From Desulforhopalus vacuolatus (lineage in GTDB: Bacteria > Desulfobacterota > Desulfobulbia > Desulfobulbales > Desulfocapsaceae): a stretch of 64,000 nt of DNA. A model generated the notes under the pieces. The model did no database searches. It saw only the letters and a list, made by a program, of their open reading frames with translations, and had not been told where the DNA came from. Shown piece after piece: positions 39,410 through 48,477 of this stretch. The position numbers were made by a program, and so were the translations under genes. Numbering within the stretch: position 1 is the stretch's first letter; each line of letters opens with the position of its first letter. Location: the NCBI RefSeq assembly GCF_016918505.1, contig NZ_JAFFPZ010000001.1, forward strand, positions 1 through 64,000. The letters are read 5' to 3'.

Positions 39410-40996
39410 CTATGCAGTCCACAGAGTACAGGCGCTTTTCCCTGATTTTTTGGAGTCATAAAGGGCCATATCTGCTTTTTTAAACAATTCACCGAAATCG
39501 CTGTCATCATCGGCAACCACGGCAATTCCGATACTGACAGAGATATTTGTGTGCGGGAACATCCGGGCAACGTTTACTCCAAACCCTGTTCGCAATTGCT
39601 CAGCGCACTGTTTCGCCATGTCCACGCTTTCCACCTGAGGAAGAATAATGGCAAACTCATCGCCGCCAAGACGAAATATATTTTCAGCGAGAAAAAGCTC
39701 CTGCAGCAAGACGGAAAAGGCGACCAGTACTTTGTCTCCTTCATCGTGACCATGCTGATCATTGACTGCCTTAAAGTTATCAAGATCCGCAAGCAACAGT
39801 GCTGTACCCAACTGACAAGGGGTTTTTCGCATACAATCCTGAAGACTGCGCCTGTTCATCAGTTTGGTCAAATAATCGGTGTGAGCATCGATGAGCAGCT
39901 TGTTTTTATATTGGTGCTCGAGAGTAATATCTATAAAAAGGTACACATGACCAGCCAGTATGCCAAATATATCCAGAAGGCTTTCTTGATGAATTTTTAG
40001 GACTTTATCTTTTGAAAGAAGCAACGTACCCTCTTTTCCCTTCTCGATAATCCATTTTTTACTGCGCGTAAATGATTTGGATTCATCGATTAAAAATTCA
40101 ACTTTTTTCCCGATGAACTCGGTACGATCAAGAACAAAGATGTCGATAAATTTTTGGTTAACACTTGTAATATTCCTGTCTTTGTCCGTCACCATGACGG
40201 CAAAAGGCAGTCCCTCAATCAAAATATTCAATTCGACCAGCAAATTCTGTAAGCCGGTTACATCGTGGGCGCACCCAACTGTACCGATAACCTTACCATC
40301 GGTGTCTAAGATCGGTGATTTATAGGTTTTAAACTTACGAAGTTCATCACCGCATTTCACAGTTTCTTCAAACAGGCAGGTTTCCTTTTTATTGAGAACA
40401 ATTTCTTCGGACTCCAGACAGATATATTCGCCCTGGCCGTATTCATCAGGTTCAAGGTCCCAGATGTAATAATGCCCACGATTTTTTATCTGAGCCTTCG
40501 TTTTATTGACGGTCCGGCAGAAACTGTCGTTGACTTTCAGATGGGATCCCCGCACATCTTTGAACCAAATCAAGTCGGGGAGACTGTCTATCAAGGTATC
40601 CAGACATTTTTCGCCAAGTACAGACTCTTCTCGTTCTTTAAAACGCTTTAAGATCCTGGCAAAAGAAGTCTGGGGCTTGCCACCGACAAAAGGTTTGATC
40701 CAGACCTGGTCAAAGAGGTGGTAACTCTTCGCCAGAATGGGCAAACTCTCGGGAGTAAAACAACCTATCACGGCAACGTGTTCATCTTTGACAGCCTGAA
40801 TGTGCTCCATAGATTCCGGCGTAACGGTTTCAAAATCAAGGATAATGACCGAGTATTCGTTCAAGTTGGCTTCATCGACATTTGGAGAGCTGAGAAACTG
40901 ATGTGAAAACTTTTCCTCCGGTTGCACCTCATGGAGAAGCCTTTCGAGTTGAGGGTCCTGTGTTGCAATAAAGATTTGTAGTAACCGATGATACAT
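39410..40996 (-). CDS. Diguanylate cyclase with two PAS domains
   Basis: This 528-residue cytoplasmic signalling protein has an N-terminal receiver-like domain (about 1-120; YSVIILDFETV, FDQVWIKPF), which lacks the full acidic pocket plus Lys and may be a pseudo-receiver. PAS 1 follows (LIDSLPDLIWFKDVRGSHLK to VGCAHDVTGL), then PAS 2 (LIEGLPFAVMVTDKDRNITS to VYLFIDITLE), and a GGDEF domain with DYLTKLMNRRSL, ADLDNFKAVNDQHGHDEGD and the intact active site FRLGGDEFAIIL. It should make cyclic di-GMP; no EAL domain is present. It has no membrane helix. It is flanked on both sides by inverted copies of a family A compound repeat. Confidence 0.93.
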   Translation of the reverse strand: MYHRLLQIFIATQDPQLERLLHEVQPEEKFSHQFLSSPNVDEANLNEYSVIILDFETVTPESMEHIQAVKDEHVAVIGCFTPESLPILAKSYHLFDQVWIKPFVGGKPQTSFARILKRFKEREESVLGEKCLDTLIDSLPDLIWFKDVRGSHLKVNDSFCRTVNKTKAQIKNRGHYYIWDLEPDEYGQGEYICLESEEIVLNKKETCLFEETVKCGDELRKFKTYKSPILDTDGKVIGTVGCAHDVTGLQNLLVELNILIEGLPFAVMVTDKDRNITSVNQKFIDIFVLDRTEFIGKKVEFLIDESKSFTRSKKWIIEKGKEGTLLLSKDKVLKIHQESLLDIFGILAGHVYLFIDITLEHQYKNKLLIDAHTDYLTKLMNRRSLQDCMRKTPCQLGTALLLADLDNFKAVNDQHGHDEGDKVLVAFSVLLQELFLAENIFRLGGDEFAIILPQVESVDMAKQCAEQLRTGFGVNVARMFPHTNISVSIGIAVVADDDSDFGELFKKADMALYDSKKSGKSACTLWTA

Positions 40997-41462
40997 CGTT
41001 TAACTCCTTAACTCCTCGGCAACAAAAAGTAAAAGAACAGCCAATAACTGCTCCATGCTCAGTTACTCTAAATTCCGAAAAAATATGCTTGTGAAAAATG
41101 CGGAGAACAGACCGCAGCATCCACGAAAATTGAATGTGTTGAGGCCTGTCCAGAAATGACTTTTCGTTCAAGTTTAAGGTCTGTGAAAATATTTTAGTCC
41201 CTGGCTGGTGAAACGACACTCTTTTGAATTTATAGTTGTCGATATATTGATACGTTAGCAGTATCTGCCGGCTCAACTCAGCTGCTATGCACTATAGTAC
41301 ACTATATGAAGAGGGTTCTCGTAAAGGTCAAACTGCTGCAGACACTCTTTTTACCATCATCCATCATTACCGGTTTCGTCACTCTCGGACTCGGCACTTT
41401 TGGGCTGGATGTATTTCCCCACTGAGTGGAAGATAACTGGCGTGAACTCCCGGGACAACTGA
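40997..41462. other. Non-coding gap upstream of the diguanylate cyclase gene
   Basis: I see no convincing gene. A 39-codon frame from 41306 (hydrophobic, no ribosome site) is the only candidate and is probably chance. The segment nearest the gene should hold its leftward promoter, but no clear box stands out. Confidence 0.4.
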
Positions 41463-41655
41463 TTAATACTATTCCTATTAAGTTATGACCTTACTGAGTG
41501 CCATTTTCTATTGGCGAATTGACAGGCAGGGGGATGGGAGACAGGGAAAAGCAAAAGACGGAACAGCGAAAAACTTTTTGCCAAAGGAAAGCTCTAAACA
41601 TGCGAATAAAGGCAAAAAAACTTTAAAAAAATATTTTAATTAAACAGAACATTGC
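41463..41655. repeat. Family A compound element, copy 8 (right arm of an inverted pair)
   Basis: This is the reverse complement of 39127-39345 with a shorter purine tract: CCTATTAAGTTATGACC, GAGTGCCATTTTCTATTGGC, GGGGGATGGGAGACAGGGAA, AAACTTTTTGCC, GCGAATAAAGGCAAAAAAAC and TAAACAGAAC. The two arms enclose the diguanylate cyclase gene. Confidence 0.82.
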
Positions 41656-41715
41656 TACCAGTTTATTCCATGTGTTACAAGTCATTCCACCGTTATCGTT
41701 ACGTTTACCGTCACC

Positions 41716-41743
41716 GTGTAGACAAGGCATGCCTTGTCTACAC
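41716..41743. repeat. Perfect 28-bp palindrome
   Basis: GTGTAGACAAGGCA is followed directly by TGCCTTGTCTACAC, with no loop. It could be an operator or a recombination site, or form a hairpin. It is between repeat copies 8 and 9 and far from any start codon. Confidence 0.6.
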
Positions 41744-41851
41744 ATCATCGCTGGAATCACTGTTGTACTGATTTTCACCAGTGATGAATGCCACCGTTAT
41801 CACCATTGTGATCAATTTTGTATCCTGTTTATCTATTCGTGGTTAAAAATG

Positions 41852-41965
41852 ACAAAAGGAACCGCGAATGGACACGGATAAACATGAATTATTACTCATT
41901 CGCAATCGCCAAAAAAGATGTCTACGCAGTCGCGTTCTCTGATCAATACAAAATGTAAATGATAT
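41852..41965. repeat. Family A dispersed repeat, copy 9
   Basis: AAAAGGAACCGCGAATGGAC, ATTATTACTCATTCG, ATGTCTACGCAGTCGCGTTC and AATACAAAATGTAAATGATA match the copy at 30513 closely; the left terminal repeat is missing. Confidence 0.78.
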
Positions 41966-42106
41966 AACACCGTCTTTGCTGCACTCTTTATCTGTGTCAT
42001 TCTGCCTTGTCCCAGAAAGATCTGCACAGAAAAAAGGGAGAGCGCCACTGGCACTCCCCCTTTTGATATGCAACCGATATGCAACCAATTCAACATCACA
42101 GGTCTT

Positions 42107-44512
42107 TCAAGGGAAACAGATTTCCCTCGCTTCATCAAAATTACTGACGAAATGCACCTTCAACCCCTTGCGAATATGCTCGGGTAACATCTCAAAATCC
42201 TCCCGGTTCTCCTCCGGCAGCAACACTTCTTTCACTTTCGCCCGCCGCGAGGCAATCATCTTCTCCTTCACCCCGCCAATGGGCATCACGAGACCTGTCA
42301 AACTCAGCTCCCCGGTCATGGCAACCCCTTCACGAAGAGGTCTTTTTGTCACCAGTGAATAGAGGGCACAGGCCATGGTAATCCCGGCGGAAGGGCCATC
42401 TTTCGGCGTAGCTCCGGCGGGAACATGGAGATGAATGAGGTGTTTGCGAAAGAACTCCATCTCCGTTTTCTTCTTCACGATTGAACGAATATAACTGTAG
42501 GCAATCTCTGAAGACTCCACCATCACCTTGCCGAGCTGTCCGGTCTGCTTGAAACCAGGGGAACCGGTGAGAATGGGCACCGCTTCAATGGGCAGAGTCG
42601 TACCACCAAAACTGGTGTAGGCAAGGCCCGTAACCACGCCCACCCGCGGAGTACTGAAAGGAGAGGTTTTCGAGAACCATCGTTTACCGAGCAGGTCCCG
42701 CAACTCACTTTTATGGATGCGAATCTCCTCGTCCGGCGCCTCCAGCACTCTGGCAACCGACTTGCGCAGTATTTTTTTAATGCAGTTTTCCAGGCCCCGC
42801 ACTCCGGCCTCCCGCGCCCAGCCGTCTATAATCTCACTTAATACGCCCTTGGAGATAATAACCTGCTTCTCCGTCAGACCATGCTCTTTGATCTGTCTGG
42901 GAATAAGATGACGCCGGGCAATTTCCACCTTTTCCTCAAGGATGTACCCGGGAAGCTGGATCACCTCCATGCGGTCCATCAACGGGCCGGGGATGGTGTC
43001 CATCTGGTTGGCCGTACAGATGAAGAGGATTTTCGACAGATCAAAGCGTACATCAAGGTAGTGATCAAGAAAGTCGCGGTTCTGCTCGGGATCAAGGACC
43101 TCCAGCAGGGCCGATGCGGGATCACCCTGATAGCTTACGCCGACCTTGTCGATCTCATCCAGCATGATTACCGGATTAGCCGTCTTGCAACTCTTTACCG
43201 CCTGGAGAATTTTCCCTGGCATGGCCCCTATATAGGTCCGTCGATGTCCCTTGATCTCCGCTTCATCACGCATCCCGCCGAGGGAGAAACGGTAAAACGT
43301 ACGCCCGAGACTGCGCGCCACCGAACGGCCGATAGACGTTTTCCCCACACCGGGAGGGCCCTGCAGCAGCAGGATGGTGCCGGAAAGGTCCCCCTTCAGT
43401 TTCCCCACGGAGATTAACTCAAGAATGCGGTCTTTCACATCCTGCAGGCCGTAGTGGTCGTTATCGAGGATTTTTCGCGCCTGCTTTACATTATAACTGT
43501 CTTTGGAATAGATGCCCCAGGGAAGCTGGGTAAGCCAGTCAAGATAATTACGGCTGACATTAAATTCTGGAGAAGAGGGACCGAGCAGTTTTATCTTCTC
43601 CATCTCCTCGTTAACAGCCTTCAGTGCCTCCTCCGAGGGTTTTAATTTTTTCAGACGTTTCTCAAACTTCTCTACCTCGGCCTCATTGTCATCTTTGGCC
43701 AGCCCCAGCTCTTTTTTTATTTCCCTGAGCTGCTGCTTGAGAAAAAATTCCCGTTGCTGTTTAGAAAGTTGCTCCTCAATGCGCCCGGAAATTTTCGCCT
43801 TCAACTGCGAGATCTCCACTTCATTGCGCAGCAGAACCAGTACTGCTTCAAGGCGTTCCCGAACATCAAGAATCTCGAGGATTTTCTGCAGTTCAACACC
43901 ACTTGAGGTCGTCATGGAGGCAGCAAAATCAGCCAGCGATCCGGGATCACTCAGGTTGATACGCTCAATGAGCAGATTTAACCCCTCTTTGAAGAGCGGG
44001 TTGTGATTGACAAGGTCTTTGATACAGTCAATAATGGCTCCGGAGTAAGCCTTAATCTCATCACTGCGGGTGTTGCCGGAGGTCTCACGATACTCCACCC
44101 TGGCAAAGAAGAGGTTATCGCTCTTACGTATCGACTTCACCTCAAAGCGCTCCCGCGCCTGGGCCAGCACCTGCAAAGGCTTTCCCTCTTTGGGCGGAGA
44201 AACCTGCATCACTCGCCCGACGGTACCCATCGAGTGAAAATCCTCTCTACCCGCAGGCGGGACAACATCCCCGTTACCGGCAGTTTTCTGTAACAGGACA
44301 CCAAAATAAAGTGGCCGGTCTTCTTTGAGAAACTTGAGCACCATTTTCCCGAGGTTGACATCGTCAATAACGATCGGTCCCATCATCTTCGGAAACATGG
44401 GGCGGTCGTGCACCGGAATAATTACAATCTCCTCCGGTAATTTTTCAGAAGGAACAACGAGGAATCGTTCTTCGGGCTCTTCGATTTTATCGAGAATAAT
44501 TTCTTCAGCCAT
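42107..44512 (-). CDS. lon: Lon, ATP-dependent serine protease
   Basis: This 801-residue cytosolic AAA+ protease degrades misfolded and regulatory proteins. It has a LON substrate-binding domain (about 30-230, starting [20 protein letters not shown]), a helical linker, then the AAA+ module with [20 protein letters not shown] (Walker A) and [12 protein letters not shown] (Walker B). The C-terminal protease domain has [17 protein letters not shown] (catalytic Ser) and [20 protein letters not shown] (catalytic Lys). The start MAEEIIL follows AAGGAGACAGC; an in-frame ATG 30 bases upstream overlaps that site. It is transcribed alone; no heat-shock box was identified. Confidence 0.97.
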   Translation of the reverse strand: MAEEIILDKIEEPEERFLVVPSEKLPEEIVIIPVHDRPMFPKMMGPIVIDDVNLGKMVLKFLKEDRPLYFGVLLQKTAGNGDVVPPAGREDFHSMGTVGRVMQVSPPKEGKPLQVLAQARERFEVKSIRKSDNLFFARVEYRETSGNTRSDEIKAYSGAIIDCIKDLVNHNPLFKEGLNLLIERINLSDPGSLADFAASMTTSSGVELQKILEILDVRERLEAVLVLLRNEVEISQLKAKISGRIEEQLSKQQREFFLKQQLREIKKELGLAKDDNEAEVEKFEKRLKKLKPSEEALKAVNEEMEKIKLLGPSSPEFNVSRNYLDWLTQLPWGIYSKDSYNVKQARKILDNDHYGLQDVKDRILELISVGKLKGDLSGTILLLQGPPGVGKTSIGRSVARSLGRTFYRFSLGGMRDEAEIKGHRRTYIGAMPGKILQAVKSCKTANPVIMLDEIDKVGVSYQGDPASALLEVLDPEQNRDFLDHYLDVRFDLSKILFICTANQMDTIPGPLMDRMEVIQLPGYILEEKVEIARRHLIPRQIKEHGLTEKQVIISKGVLSEIIDGWAREAGVRGLENCIKKILRKSVARVLEAPDEEIRIHKSELRDLLGKRWFSKTSPFSTPRVGVVTGLAYTSFGGTTLPIEAVPILTGSPGFKQTGQLGKVMVESSEIAYSYIRSIVKKKTEMEFFRKHLIHLHVPAGATPKDGPSAGITMACALYSLVTKRPLREGVAMTGELSLTGLVMPIGGVKEKMIASRRAKVKEVLLPEENREDFEMLPEHIRKGLKVHFVSNFDEAREICFP

Positions 44513-44808
44513 GCTGTCTCCTTTTCCTGAAATTATGGGCATGAATACTCCCCAAATAATAAGCCGAAAATGACGGGATGCAATCCTTCACAGCTGTGCA
44601 ACAGACAGCGGTCAGACAATTCCCCGAATCGCCCCATGCTCGGACTCCAGATCAGACAGCCGTCCGTTTTTCCTTTTTTCGCGGCCCTGTAACACCGGGC
44701 AGACAGGCTCTTTTCGGTCCCCCTCTTTACATCTTTGACCCACTGGGATATTTTGTTGTGCTTATACTGTAAAAGAAACCCTAAAGGATATTCTCCAGGA
44801 GTAATTCA

Positions 44809-45174
44809 ATGGCAAAGAAAAAGGCCTTCACAGGTTCGGCAAAAACCGCCAGCGCACTTCGCGGGCAGTCAACTGAAAAAAACGCGCAATCTCCCTCCAT
44901 CACGGCGATGGTGTGGTATCGTGAAGAGGAATACCCGGCTCTGCTGGAGTTCTTTTCCGACAGGGATCTCCTGCCCCTGACCTGGCAATCCTGGCACGAG
45001 CGTGCCGAGGCCAAACAGCAGGAAGTTGAAGCTGCCGGAACCCAGGTGATAAAAGTATTTATCGATCTTGCAACGTTCCCCGAATGGTGTCGTTCTCGTG
45101 GAATATCGCCCGATGCCGAAGCACGTTCCCAACTCGCCATTGAAGTTGCTCAATCTCAATCTTTTTCACTGTAG
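44809..45174 (+). CDS. Conserved-looking 121-aa protein of unknown function
   Basis: This 121-residue protein, not recognised, has a basic N-terminus MAKKKAFTGSAKTASALRG, then an alpha/beta core: ITAMVWYREEEYPALLEFFS, LTWQSWHERAEAKQQEVEAA, GTQVIKVFIDLATFPEWCRS and RSQLAIEVAQ. It contains one Cys and no membrane segment or signal. The ribosome site AGGAGTAATTC is good. It lies 19 bases before the carboxypeptidase gene and so is probably co-transcribed with it. Confidence 0.75.
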   Translation: MAKKKAFTGSAKTASALRGQSTEKNAQSPSITAMVWYREEEYPALLEFFSDRDLLPLTWQSWHERAEAKQQEVEAAGTQVIKVFIDLATFPEWCRSRGISPDAEARSQLAIEVAQSQSFSL

Positions 45175-45193
45175 TCATCAGAGAGAGGAAACT

Positions 45194-46318
45194 ATGAATC
45201 GGGCCATTCTCATTATACTTCTGCTTCTGCTCCTTCCCGGCGAAGGCTTCGCCGCGCGCAGGCACCTCGACACCAGCTCCCGAGACCCCTATGTTTCGGC
45301 GCTCGCTCTCGACGCCGACACCGGTAAAGTTTTCTTTGAGTCTAACAGTAACACCCCCGTCTGGCCAGCTTCGGTCCTGAAAAGCATGACCCTTGCCGTA
45401 ATTCTCGACCAGCTGCAAAAGGGTCGCATCAGCCTCTCCGACATGGTGCAGATAACCCCCGAAGCAGCATCAATGGGTGGTTCACAGGTTTATCTTGATC
45501 CCAAGGAGAGTTTCAGTGTAGAGGATCTTCTCTACGCCCTGATGGTTCAATCCGCCAACGATGCGGCGGTAGCGCTTGCTCTCCACGCAGCCGGTTCCAC
45601 AGAAGCCTTCGTTGAGATGATGAACAACAAGGCGAAAGAGCTGGGGATGACCCATTCCCACTTCTACACAGTACATGGCCTGCCGCCCTCTAAAGGACAG
45701 GATGTGGACGTAACTACCGCACAAGATCTTGCTCTGCTTGCGCAATATCTTGTGAAAAATCCCCTGACCCTGAAACTTGCCAGCACCAAAGAGAAAGACT
45801 TCCGCAACGGCGAATTCATCATGCGTAATCATAACAATCTCCTTGATGACATGGTAGAATGCGACGGTTTGAAAACCGGTTACTTCAAGGCTGCGGGCTA
45901 CTCCATTGTCGCCACTGCCCATCGCGACGGCAAGCGGGTGATCGCCATTGTCATGGGCAGCAGCAAGCGCCTCACTCGCGACGCACGGGCCCGTGAGCTT
46001 CTTCTGCGTGGTCTGACGGCACTGCGGTCTGGCAGCACTACTACAGGCTCGGCCGTAACCACTGTTACACCACAGGGGAAAAACGTTTCCGCTGACCAAC
46101 AGCACAAACGTGATCCCGGAGCTGCCATACAAATCCTTGAGAGTAACACCAGCCCTGTTCCCGGAGCAACAGGCGCCGCCCCGCAGGCCCCGGGAAAAGA
46201 AAGTGGTCACAACTACATGACCTTCATCTGGGGACTTCTTGCCGGTCTCGCCCTCTGTCTCATCGTACTGGTACTATACAAACGCCGTCGCCAGTCCCCT
46301 TACCGTTACAACAGGTAA
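45194..46318 (+). CDS. D-alanyl-D-alanine carboxypeptidase (DacA/PBP5-like)
   Basis: This periplasmic low-molecular-mass penicillin-binding protein trims peptidoglycan stem peptides. It has a signal peptide MNRAILIILLLLLLPGEGFA. The S11 active-site motifs are PASVLKSM (SxxK, Ser near residue 50), VQSANDAA (SxN) and GLKTGYF (KTG). A Ser/Thr/Pro-rich linker leads to a single C-terminal hydrophobic helix (FIWGLLAGLALCLIVLVLY) and a basic end, so it is tail-anchored by a membrane helix, not the amphipathic anchor of E. coli PBP5. GAGAGGAAACT precedes the ATG. It is 6 bases before the ABC exporter genes. Confidence 0.93.
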   Translation: MNRAILIILLLLLLPGEGFAARRHLDTSSRDPYVSALALDADTGKVFFESNSNTPVWPASVLKSMTLAVILDQLQKGRISLSDMVQITPEAASMGGSQVYLDPKESFSVEDLLYALMVQSANDAAVALALHAAGSTEAFVEMMNNKAKELGMTHSHFYTVHGLPPSKGQDVDVTTAQDLALLAQYLVKNPLTLKLASTKEKDFRNGEFIMRNHNNLLDDMVECDGLKTGYFKAAGYSIVATAHRDGKRVIAIVMGSSKRLTRDARARELLLRGLTALRSGSTTTGSAVTTVTPQGKNVSADQQHKRDPGAAIQILESNTSPVPGATGAAPQAPGKESGHNYMTFIWGLLAGLALCLIVLVLYKRRRQSPYRYNR

Positions 46319-46324
46319 TGCAAC

Positions 46325-47233
46325 ATGACCACACTGAAGATCGAAGATCTGCACAAAACCTATAAAGGCGGTTTTGAGGCACTCAAGGGCGTCAACCTGG
46401 AGGTTGACGAAGGAGATTTTTTCGGTCTCCTCGGCCCTAATGGTGCGGGTAAGACCACCATCATCGGTATTATCACCTCACTGGTCACCAAAACCAGCGG
46501 CCGGGTAGAGGTTTTCGGTATTGATATCGACAGAGATTTCCCGGCGGCCAAACGGATGCTCGGTGTTGTTCCTCAAGAGTTCAACTTCTCCCAGTTTGAA
46601 AAGGTAATAGATATCGTCATCCAGCAGGCCGGCTACTACGGCCTGAAACGAGAGGAAGCTCTCTCCCGGGCAGAAATCTACCTTAAACGCCTCAGTCTCT
46701 GGGACAAACGCGACAATCAGGCGCGCCAGCTTTCTGGCGGTATGAAACGACGGCTGATGATCGCCCGCGGACTTATCCACGAGCCAAAACTGCTCATTCT
46801 TGATGAACCCACCGCCGGAGTAGATGTGGAACTGCGCCGGGGCATGTGGGAGTTTCTCGAAGAACTCTCCGCTGAGGGACGCACCATCATCCTCACGACC
46901 CACTATCTCGAAGAGGCAGAACAGCTCTGCAACAAGATTGGCATTATTAACGGGGGCCGGATAATCGCCAGCAGCAGCACACGGGATCTTCTCCACAAGC
47001 TTAACCACGAGGTGTTACTTTTTGAGAGCCGCGAACCACTGCCAGAAATACCAGCCCTCGGGGGTATTCCTTTTGTGCGTTTGCACGACACCAGAGTGGA
47101 GTTCAACAAACCAAAAGAACTGTCCCTTAATGAGATTTTCTCTCACTTCAGCGCCAATGCGGTGATTATTGATTCCATGCGCAACAAAAGCAATCGCCTC
47201 GAAGAGCTGTTCCTCGAAATGGTGAAACACTGA
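46325..47233 (+). CDS. ABC exporter ATP-binding protein (YadG-like)
   Basis: This 302-residue ATPase of an ABC-2 type exporter has GLLGPNGAGKTTIIGIITSL (Walker A), signature QLSGGMKRRLMIARGL, Walker B LLILDEPTAGVDVELR and switch LTTHYLEEAEQLC, followed by the C-terminal extension common in DrrA/YadG ATPases. Size and companion gene match E. coli yadG-yadH, whose substrate is unknown. It is followed 1 base later by the permease. Confidence 0.93.
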   Translation: MTTLKIEDLHKTYKGGFEALKGVNLEVDEGDFFGLLGPNGAGKTTIIGIITSLVTKTSGRVEVFGIDIDRDFPAAKRMLGVVPQEFNFSQFEKVIDIVIQQAGYYGLKREEALSRAEIYLKRLSLWDKRDNQARQLSGGMKRRLMIARGLIHEPKLLILDEPTAGVDVELRRGMWEFLEELSAEGRTIILTTHYLEEAEQLCNKIGIINGGRIIASSSTRDLLHKLNHEVLLFESREPLPEIPALGGIPFVRLHDTRVEFNKPKELSLNEIFSHFSANAVIIDSMRNKSNRLEELFLEMVKH

Positions 47234-47234
47234 T

Positions 47235-48002
47235 ATGAATTACAGCCTCATCTGTCTCCGCTCCATCGTTCGCAAAGAGATTACCCGCATTTTCCGTATC
47301 TGGGTCCAGACTCTTGTGCCACCGGTGATCACCATCACTCTCTACTTCCTCATCTTCGGCGACCTTATCGGTTCCCAGCTGCGAAACATTGAAGGATACA
47401 GTTACATGGCCTTCATAGCCCCGGGACTGATCATGATGGCAATCATTACCAACTCCTATACCAATACCGTTTCGAGTTTCTTCAGTGCCAAGTTTCAACG
47501 TAACATAGAAGAACTGCTGGTCAGCCCCGCACCAACCTGGGTGATAATCCTCGGCTACGTCTCCGGTGGCATGACCCGCGGGCTCATGGTGGGAATTCTG
47601 GTCAGCCTCGTCAGCCTCATCTTTGTCACTCTGCCGGTCCACAATCTCTTCTTTATTCTTCTCTTTGCCATCCTGACAAGTTTCACCTTCTCTCTTGCCG
47701 GAATGCTCAATGCCATTTTTGCCAAAAAGTTTGACGATGTCACTATCATCCCCACGTTCGTCATTACGCCACTGACATATCTCGGCGGCGTTTTTTACTC
47801 CCTTTCACTGCTGCCGGATTTCTGGCAGACAGTTTCGAAGATCAATCCTATAGTCTACATGGTAAATGGCTTTCGCTTCGGCTTCCTCGGCATCAGCAGT
47901 ATCAACGTCTGGGTGGGAGCGGGCATGCTGGGAATCTTCTCCATCACCCTCTTCTCCATCAACTGGTGGCTGCTCTGGAAGGGAATCGGAACCCGAACCT
48001 GA
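47235..48002 (+). CDS. ABC-2 type permease (YadH-like)
   Basis: This 255-residue membrane protein has six hydrophobic helices. The ABC2_membrane pattern includes RKEITRIFRIWVQTLVPPVI at the N-terminus, IEELLVSPAPTWVIILGYVS in the loop after helix 2, and TPLTYLGGVFYSLSLLPDFW near residue 180. It pairs with the preceding ATPase. The gene is directly followed by a family B repeat. Confidence 0.92.
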   Translation: MNYSLICLRSIVRKEITRIFRIWVQTLVPPVITITLYFLIFGDLIGSQLRNIEGYSYMAFIAPGLIMMAIITNSYTNTVSSFFSAKFQRNIEELLVSPAPTWVIILGYVSGGMTRGLMVGILVSLVSLIFVTLPVHNLFFILLFAILTSFTFSLAGMLNAIFAKKFDDVTIIPTFVITPLTYLGGVFYSLSLLPDFWQTVSKINPIVYMVNGFRFGFLGISSINVWVGAGMLGIFSITLFSINWWLLWKGIGTRT

Positions 48003-48007
48003 AAAAA

Positions 48008-48166
48008 GGGAACCTTGAATAACCAGTCTTTCGCCCATCTTCTTCGTTACAGTAAAAAATTTATCCTCGGAGGTAAGCGATAGACTCCGATATCAATCAT
48101 ATACCTGCGGTAAATTTCCTCCTGTGCCTCGAATATGAACGAAATACAAGATTATTCAAGGTACCC
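48008..48166. repeat. Family B dispersed repeat, copy 2 (complete)
   Basis: A 159-bp element has ends GGGAACCTTGAA and TTCAAGGTACCC. It shares long stretches with the copy at 25630 (TTCGCCCATCTTCTTCGTTA, TTCCTCCTGTGCCTCGAATA) and has an additional ~20 bases around GGAGGTAAGCGATAGACTCC. Confidence 0.87.
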
Positions 48167-48190
48167 AAAAAACATCTTTGAGGAAAAAAC

Positions 48191-48436
48191 ATGATCAAAC
48201 TGTATCTACGTGCGGACTGCCCCTATTGCAATAAAGTGCTGAACGCTGTTGAGAAAATGGGACTGAAGGAAAAAGAAGACTACATTATTATTAATGCACA
48301 GGCGGGGACACCCGGTCGAGACATGGTTCTGAAGACAGGTGGCAAGGCGATGGTACCCTTCCTCATCGATGGAGATCACTCCATGTATGAAAGCGATGAC
48401 ATCATCGCCTGGATTGGGAAAAAGTATGCAAAGTAA
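48191..48436 (+). CDS. Glutaredoxin-like protein
   Basis: This 81-residue protein has a thioredoxin fold with the glutaredoxin/GST-N active site RADCPYCNKVLNAV (CPYC, Cys10 and Cys13), cis-Pro in AMVPFLID and the glutathione-binding SMYESDDIIAWI. It likely reduces disulfides or glutathione adducts. The gene follows a repeat with AGGAAAAAAC before the ATG. Confidence 0.9.
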   Translation: MIKLYLRADCPYCNKVLNAVEKMGLKEKEDYIIINAQAGTPGRDMVLKTGGKAMVPFLIDGDHSMYESDDIIAWIGKKYAK

Positions 48437-48440
48437 GAGT

Positions 48441-48477
48441 ACCGGGCGGAAGCTGATCTCCCGCCCGTATTGTTTTT
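48441..48477 (+). terminator. Terminator of the glutaredoxin gene
   Basis: GGGCGG and CCGCCC pair around AAGCTGATCT with flanking AC/GT, followed by ATTGTTTTT. It reaches the stop codon of the convergent glycosyltransferase gene. Confidence 0.65.

Noticed and set aside
41306-41425. A 39-codon hydrophobic frame in the gap before lon
   Set aside because: It has no Shine-Dalgarno and no recognisable family; chance is the simplest explanation.
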